Source: Candidatus Omnitrophota bacterium (lineage in GTDB: Bacteria > Omnitrophota > Gorgyraeia > Gygaellales > Profunditerraquicolaceae). Taken from it: a stretch of 17,465 bases of DNA. Both the position numbers and the translations under genes were made by a program. The first letter of the stretch is position 1. Each line of letters begins with the position of its first letter. Below are positions 13,919 to 17,465 of the stretch, in pieces. The notes under the pieces are model-generated. The model did no database searches. It was not told the origin of the DNA and worked only from the letters and a program-made list of their open reading frames with translations. The DNA is taken from contig VGKK01000011.1 in NCBI GenBank assembly GCA_016867095.1, positions 1 through 17,465 of the forward strand, given 5' to 3'.

Positions 13919-14037
13919 TTCTTAAATACTGCTGTTAATGCCAGAGAAATGGCGAATGCCAGCGCCATGACGCACAAAGCGTATAAAACTTCTACGGCTA
14001 TACCCAAAATAATATTTAACGCGGCCCTGGCCTTCAT
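13915..14037 (-). CDS. 40-residue single-pass membrane peptide in the Trk operon
   Basis: An ATG one base after the trkA stop (TAAGATG) opens a 40-codon frame ending in TGA, which overlaps the trkH ATG by 4 nt. The peptide has a basic N-terminus (MKARAALN), a hydrophobic stretch from about residue 9 to 38 interrupted by one Glu (IAVEVLYALCVMALAFAISLAL), and ends FKK. The two tight junctions and the membrane-helix composition are strong signs of a real gene. By analogy with small subunits of other potassium transporters (for example KdpF) it may stabilise or regulate TrkH. That role is inference; I recognise no named family. Confidence 0.75.
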   Translation of the reverse strand: MKARAALNIILGIAVEVLYALCVMALAFAISLALTAVFKK

Positions 14038-14038
14038 C

Positions 14039-14701
14039 TTATAATTTGCCCACTAATAGATCTAATAATTGCGGCTCGTTGCCTATGGCGGTAATCGCGA
14101 TGACATCATCCCCGGTCTTCAGGACGGTATCGCCTTTGGGGATAATCACTTCCTCCTGCCTGACTATGGAAACCAGCACCGAATCCTGCGGCAAGGAGAT
14201 ATCCTTAATCTCCTTATCAATCACCGGCGAATCCTTGGGCAGGTCCACGCGCACAATGGCGAGCTTGCCGCGCTTAAAACTCATCAGGTTGACAAAGTCC
14301 GAGAAAGAAACTTCTTCTTCAATAATCTTGGCGATAATCTTGGTGGAGTCCACCGGCACATCAATGCCCAGCTCCGCGAAGGTGTGCTCATTATCCGGAT
14401 TATTTACCCTGCCGACGGTGCGCTGGATACCGAACCTCTCTTTAGCCAATTGGCAAATAATCAAATTATCTTCGTCGTCCCCGGTCACCGCGGCCACCAC
14501 ATCCGCGCGCTCTACGCCCGCCTCTTCTAAAATCCGCGGCTCGCAGCCGTCGCCGTTGACTACCAGCACATCCAGTTCCTTGGCAATATTCTCGCAGATG
14601 TCTTTATCTCTATCCACAATACTGACCTTATGCGCGCCCGCGTACAGCCGCTTGGCTAAAAAATAACCTATCTTCCCCGCGCCGATAATTAAGATATGCA
14701 T
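14039..14701 (-). CDS. trkA: TrkA-type potassium channel regulatory protein (second copy)
   Basis: The 220-residue single-unit RCK protein. The Rossmann RCK_N domain has GAGKIG at 7-12 and the nucleotide-binding Asp at position 30 (VSIVDRD). VVNGDGCEPRILEEAGVERADVVAAVT and GRVNNPDNEHTFAELGID are characteristic. The RCK_C domain spans about 135-220 (VDLPKDSPVIDKEIKDI, IIPKGDTVLKTGDDVIAI). Such proteins form octameric rings that bind NAD(H) or ATP/ADP and gate TrkH/KtrB. It starts 1 nt after the stop of the upstream trkA, with AGGAGA at a suitable distance. It is followed at once by the small membrane peptide and trkH. Confidence 0.95.
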   Translation of the reverse strand: MHILIIGAGKIGYFLAKRLYAGAHKVSIVDRDKDICENIAKELDVLVVNGDGCEPRILEEAGVERADVVAAVTGDDEDNLIICQLAKERFGIQRTVGRVNNPDNEHTFAELGIDVPVDSTKIIAKIIEEEVSFSDFVNLMSFKRGKLAIVRVDLPKDSPVIDKEIKDISLPQDSVLVSIVRQEEVIIPKGDTVLKTGDDVIAITAIGNEPQLLDLLVGKL

Positions 14702-14702
14702 C

Positions 14703-15356
14703 TTATTTTTCTCCTAATCCGAATTTTTCTCTTACCTTTTTCAGGCTGGCTACCTTAACTACCGCCATTAACACATCTTTTTCTTTGAGCACGGTGCCGG
14801 GCTCAGGCAGAATTACTCCTTGCAGCCTCCTTATGGCGACTACCAGAAATTCGCCCGCCATATTGATATCCTGGATGGTCTTGTCCGCCAGGCTGTTTTT
14901 GACTTCAATCTCAATCACGCCCAAATCCTTGGTTTCAATCAAATAACTGGAAAACCTGCTTTCAATAATCTTATCCCTTAACATCGCGGCAAAGAGAATG
15001 GTCCCGCTGATAATATCCAGGCCTAAAGCGGCGTATATATGCGCGCGCTGCGGGTCATACACGCGGGCGATAACCTTGGGCACCTTGAATATCTTTTTCG
15101 CCGCCTGGGCAGAAACTAAATTGGTGTTATCGCCGTTGGTCACGGCGCAAAAGGAATCTGCCTTTTCAATGCCCGCCTGTTTTAACAACGACAGGTCAAA
15201 ACCATTGCCCACCAAGGTCAGGCCGTTAAAAGCGCCCCCCAGGCGCTCAAAAGAGGCCTGGCTTTTATCAATGACTACTACATTGTGCCCTTCGTTAGAT
15301 AAAAGTTTGGCCAGCTCAGAACCTACCCTGCCGCAACCGACGATGATTACGTACAT
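14703..15356 (-). CDS. trkA: TrkA-type potassium channel regulatory protein (first copy)
   Basis: The 217-residue RCK protein has the same two-domain layout as its neighbour but is clearly diverged. It has GCGRVG at 7-12, Asp30 in VVVIDKS, LVGNGFDLSLLKQAGIEKADSFCAVTNGDNTN, and an RCK_C domain from about residue 140 (LPEPGTVLKEKDVLMAVV). E. coli TrkA is a double-length protein; here the two halves are separate genes, which could form a mixed ring with the second copy. A good Shine-Dalgarno (AGAGGTGA) precedes the ATG. The gene opens the Trk cassette after a 192-bp repeat-filled gap from rplT. Confidence 0.95.
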   Translation of the reverse strand: MYVIIVGCGRVGSELAKLLSNEGHNVVVIDKSQASFERLGGAFNGLTLVGNGFDLSLLKQAGIEKADSFCAVTNGDNTNLVSAQAAKKIFKVPKVIARVYDPQRAHIYAALGLDIISGTILFAAMLRDKIIESRFSSYLIETKDLGVIEIEVKNSLADKTIQDINMAGEFLVVAIRRLQGVILPEPGTVLKEKDVLMAVVKVASLKKVREKFGLGEK

Positions 15357-15388
15357 TTTATCACCTCTTTAATAATAACAAAACACAG

Positions 15389-15548
15389 CAAAGAATAAAT
15401 CACAATATACAATACACAAATCACAAACAAATCACAATACCAAATGACCAAATTACCAAAAAATGTCTTTGGCTAAAACAACGGTGGTTTTGGTCATTGT
15501 GATTTTGGTATTTGGCATTGTCTGTAATTTGTGATTTGGAATTTGTAA
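15389..15548. repeat. AT-rich word repeat forming an inverted pair between rplT and trkA
   Basis: The left half carries AATCACAATA, CAAATCACAAAC, AATACCAAATGACC and AAATTACC. The right half carries the complementary TGGTCATTGTGATTTTGG, TATTTGG and TTTGTGATTTGGAATTTG. The vocabulary is the same as at 1925-2075, 1154-1220 and 1623-1690. The repeat runs to the rplT stop codon and fills nearly the whole rplT-trkA gap. Confidence 0.8.
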
Positions 15549-15896
15549 TTATTCTTTTACCATCTCCACCAGCTTCTTAAACGCCTGGCTATCGTTGACC
15601 GCCAGCTCAGCTAAGATCTTCCGGTCTAAATTAATTTTGGCCTTTTTCAAGCCGTTAATAAATTTGCTGTAAGTAATGCCCGCGGCGCGGCAGGCGGCAT
15701 TGACCCGCGTAATCCAAAGCCGGCGGAATTCCCGTTTTTTTATCCGGCGGTCGCGATAGGCGTAAACCAAAGCGTGCATCAGCGCCCGGCGCGCCTGCCG
15801 ATGCTGCTTACTTCGGTCGCCCCAAAAACCCTTGGCCTGTTTTAATACTCTTTTTTTCCTTTTGCGGGTGGCTACGCTGTGTTTAATCTTGCTCAT
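15549..15896 (-). CDS. rplT: 50S ribosomal protein L20
   Basis: The 115-residue basic protein is a full-length L20: KHSVATRKRKKRVLKQAKGFWG at the start, then QHRQARRALMHALVYAYRDRRIKKREFRRLWITRVNAACR, YSKFINGLKKAKINLDRKILAELA and a normal C-terminus. L20 binds 23S rRNA early in large-subunit assembly and represses its own operon in several bacteria. A Shine-Dalgarno (GAGAGGA) lies just upstream of the ATG. It is 42 bp from rpmI. Confidence 0.98.
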   Translation of the reverse strand: MSKIKHSVATRKRKKRVLKQAKGFWGDRSKQHRQARRALMHALVYAYRDRRIKKREFRRLWITRVNAACRAAGITYSKFINGLKKAKINLDRKILAELAVNDSQAFKKLVEMVKE

Positions 15897-15938
15897 TTGT
15901 CCTCTCCGATTATGTTTCTTGCGTCCATAGTTTTGTTA

Positions 15939-16139
15939 CTATCCGTATGGCAGCATTCTTTTAAGGTATTTTATATCCTTTTGACTCTCCACTATACCCT
16001 GGCCCCTTAACCGCCTGAGCCTCTCGGGCTCCTTACCGGTTAAGAGATGGCTCTTGCCGCAGGGGGTATATTTTATTTTTTTTGTTTTGGTTAATCTAAA
16101 TCTTTTTGCTACGCCTTTTTTTGTCTTTAGTTTTGGCAT
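15939..16139 (-). CDS. rpmI: 50S ribosomal protein L35
   Basis: The 66-residue basic protein is a standard L35: MPKLKTKKGVAKRFRLTKTKKIKY, then HLLTGKEPERLRRLRGQG, ending in YLKRMLPYG. It is part of the infC-rpmI-rplT operon. A palindromic repeat ends just upstream, and no Shine-Dalgarno is visible in the 15 bases before the ATG, which is unusual for a ribosomal-protein gene. Confidence 0.98.
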   Translation of the reverse strand: MPKLKTKKGVAKRFRLTKTKKIKYTPCGKSHLLTGKEPERLRRLRGQGIVESQKDIKYLKRMLPYG

Positions 16140-16145
16140 TTTTAA

Positions 16146-16420
16146 TGAGCAGACAACTTACGGAGCATACATCCTTACGTCTGGCGACGTAAGTTGTAGC
16201 CCGTAGGGCGTCTGCGAATTAACCCGGCACTAATTTTTATAAAGCGTTCTCTATATCTCATAGGGGCTTATTCCGAAACAACGCCTATGAGCTAATTCAA
16301 GCGTTTCATAAAATTAGTGCTGGGTAAGTTCGGCCGGATAACTTAGCCTCGCTTGCCGCACAAGCGGCACACCGGATGTTCCGATACAGCCGGGTGCTCG
16401 CTCGCTAAGTTATGGCCTCA
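16146..16420. repeat. Composite palindromic element, copy 3 (modules A, B and C)
   Basis: Module A: GCAGAC (16149-16154)/GTCTGC (16210-16215) and ACAACTTACG (16153-16162)/CGTAAGTTGT (16188-16197). After the spacer GCGAATTAA comes module B: arms of about 24 bp at 16222-16246 and 16302-16325, enclosing CTCATAGG (16257-16264)/CCTATGAG (16284-16291). Module C: TTCGGCC edge, ATAACTTAGC (16338-16347)/GCTAAGTTAT (16404-16413), GGCCTCA edge. It fills the whole 282-bp infC-rpmI gap. I see no gene in it. Confidence 0.8.
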
Positions 16421-16421
16421 C

Positions 16422-16928
16422 TCATTTAGGAGCAAGCACTAATGACAGAACCCTGCCTTCCATGCCGGGCTCCTTTTCCACCTGACCTGCTACCTGGCTG
16501 TCAATAATCATTCTATCTATAACCTTCCTGCCCAAATCTATATGTTCCATCTGCCTGCCGCGGAAGAACATGGCCACCTTGACCTTGTCTTTTCTGTTTA
16601 AGAAATTAATTGTCTGTTTTAATTTTACCGCGTAGTCATGGTCATCTATATTGGGCTTAAGGCGGATTTCCTTTAAGCGGCCCTGCTTTTGGTGCTTTTT
16701 GGCCTCGCGCTCCTTCTTTTCCTGGTCATATTTAAATTTACTAAAGTCCATTACCCGGCAAACCGGCGGATTGGCCTGCGGGGCAACCTCTACCAGGTCT
16801 AACTCATTCTGGTTGGCAATCTCCAATGCCTTCTGAATAGGCACCACGCCTAACTGGCCGCCATCCGGCCCGACCAGCCGCACTTCTGGAACGCGAATCC
16901 TTTCGTTAATACGGATAAATTTTTTTAT
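16422..16928 (-). CDS. infC: Translation initiation factor IF-3, probable ATA start
   Basis: IF-3 binds the 30S subunit and enforces start-codon fidelity. The frame contains the family hallmarks RINERIRVPEVRLVGPDGGQLGVV, DLVEVAPQANPPVCRVMDFSKFKYDQEKKEREAKK, the RLKEIRLKPNIDDHDY hinge region and VAMFFRGRQMEH. The conserved RINERIR segment lies upstream of the first in-frame GTG (16883), so the gene must start earlier. No ATG, GTG or TTG is available there. The best candidate is ATA at 16928, with AAGGGGGTG (close to AAGGAGGTG) 6 nt upstream, giving 168 residues beginning MKKFIRINERIR. ATC (16916) and ATT (16910) are in frame but too far from that ribosome-binding site. Rare start codons at infC are known and underlie IF-3 autoregulation in E. 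coli (AUU). Confidence 0.95.
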   Translation of the reverse strand: MKKFIRINERIRVPEVRLVGPDGGQLGVVPIQKALEIANQNELDLVEVAPQANPPVCRVMDFSKFKYDQEKKEREAKKHQKQGRLKEIRLKPNIDDHDYAVKLKQTINFLNRKDKVKVAMFFRGRQMEHIDLGRKVIDRMIIDSQVAGQVEKEPGMEGRVLSLVLAPK

Positions 16929-16932
16929 TTTG

Positions 16933-16944
16933 CACCCCCTTTTT
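16933..16944 (-). promoter_or_regulatory. Shine-Dalgarno that decides the infC start
   Basis: On the minus strand AAAAAGGGGGTG ends at 16933. The GGGGG core lies 6 nt before ATA (16928-16926), the normal spacing. No other in-frame start-like codon has a suitably spaced ribosome-binding site. Confidence 0.65.
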
Positions 16945-16950
16945 ATTCTG

Positions 16951-17087
16951 TGTAATGTTAAATGTGTAATGTGTAACGCTCATGTAACGGTTGCTTGTGT
17001 AATGCAAAAACTGTTTTATTTTGTATTTCCATTACACATTTATTTGCATTACACCCACATTACACGTTACACTTTACACATTACACA
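16951..17087. repeat. TGTAATG-word repeat forming an inverted pair between thrS and infC
   Basis: The left half repeats TGTAATG and TGTAACG words (16951-17010). The right half repeats the complement CATTACACA, CGTTACAC and CTTTACAC (17030-17087). A long imperfect hairpin is possible. It fills most of the 168-bp thrS-infC gap. The word differs from that of the other intergenic arrays. Confidence 0.8.
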
Positions 17088-17096
17088 ATCGAAAAC

Positions 17097-17465
17097 CTAT
17101 TTAGACTTATTTTTTATCTCTTCTTTTATCTCCCTGATAAACTCTGCGATTTTTTTGCTTCCCCTGTCTCCTTCCATCCTCTTTCTTACCGCCACGCTTT
17201 GCTGCTTGGCCTCGCGCTCGCCCACTACCAGGCAATAAGGTATTTTATTCAATTCCGCGTCGCGAATCCTCTTGTCCAGGGTGAGATTACGGTTGTCAAT
17301 TTCTACGCGCAGGCCATTATCTTCCAGTTCCTGCTTAACCTGCAGCCCATATGCGCCGGCGGATTCCTTAAGCGGGATGATTAAAACCTGCGTCGGCGCC
17401 AGCCACAGCGGCAAATCGCCTTTATAATGCTCCAGTAAAGCGCCGATAAAACGCTCCAGGCTCCC
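17097..17465 (-). CDS. thrS: Threonyl-tRNA synthetase, C-terminal part (partial)
   Basis: The frame is open at the window edge and gives the last 122 residues. GSLERFIGALLEHYKGDLPLWLAPTQV is the junction between the class II catalytic core and the anticodon-binding domain of ThrRS. It is followed by LQVKQELEDNGLRVEIDNRNLTLDKRIRDAEL and IPYCLVVGEREAKQQSVAVR, the HGTP anticodon domain that reads tRNA-Thr. The order thrS-infC-rpmI-rplT is widely conserved in bacteria. The stop is TAG at 17097. Confidence 0.96.
   Translation of the reverse strand, partial: GSLERFIGALLEHYKGDLPLWLAPTQVLIIPLKESAGAYGLQVKQELEDNGLRVEIDNRNLTLDKRIRDAELNKIPYCLVVGEREAKQQSVAVRKRMEGDRGSKKIAEFIREIKEEIKNKSK

Noticed and set aside
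16422..16883. infC starting at GTG 16883 (153 residues)
   Set aside because: This start would cut off the conserved RINERIRVPE segment of IF-3, and no ribosome-binding site precedes it.

Overview
The window looks like a contig piece from an uncultured bacterium, most likely of the Omnitrophota (Candidatus Omnitrophica) lineage. The lineage call rests on recollection of the first gene: its N-terminal domain (a PLHLRYLSYDNL motif near residue 48 and an LPNDAFWVNLRPDSPDNI motif near residue 110) resembles large secreted proteins I associate with that phylum. It also fits the many short 'word' repeats. No search was run. Every convincing gene lies on the minus strand, so transcription runs from high to low coordinates.

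Layout in transcription order. (1) 17465-15549: end of thrS, then infC, rpmI and rplT, the classic translation operon. Repeat DNA separates thrS from infC and infC from rpmI, and infC appears to start at ATA. (2) 15356-11874: a compact potassium-uptake cassette: two TrkA-type RCK proteins, an unannotated 40-residue membrane peptide, TrkH, and a secreted or anchored OB-fold protein. The last three are joined by ATGA overlaps. The cassette sits where many bacteria go directly from rplT to pheS. (3) 11913-8552: pheS and pheT, whose reading frames contain arrays of 8-bp words placed in loops between conserved motifs. PheT also lacks the usual N-terminal EMAP/OB tRNA-binding domain. (4) 8547-8325: a strong sigma70-type promoter followed by a structured RNA that I identify as probable 6S RNA. 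(5) 8179-3867: rarA, overlapping by 4 nt a 999-residue protein made of a membrane helix, a long coiled coil, a Pro/Glu linker and a complete elongation factor G. (6) 3710-2574: an AAA_14/DUF4143 ATPase. (7) 2573-1920: repeat-rich intergenic DNA. (8) 1919-1: the N-terminal 639 residues of the secreted protein, which continues off the contig edge and begins a 36-residue repeat.

Two themes deserve attention. The first is the membrane-anchored EF-G fusion. The second is an unusual load of short-period repeats (7, 8, 14 and about 10 bp words, plus multi-hairpin palindromes) in intergenic DNA and inside essential genes, always in frame. The word differs at each site, which suggests a local repeat-generating process rather than spread of one element. 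No tRNA, rRNA, CRISPR array or transposase was seen.
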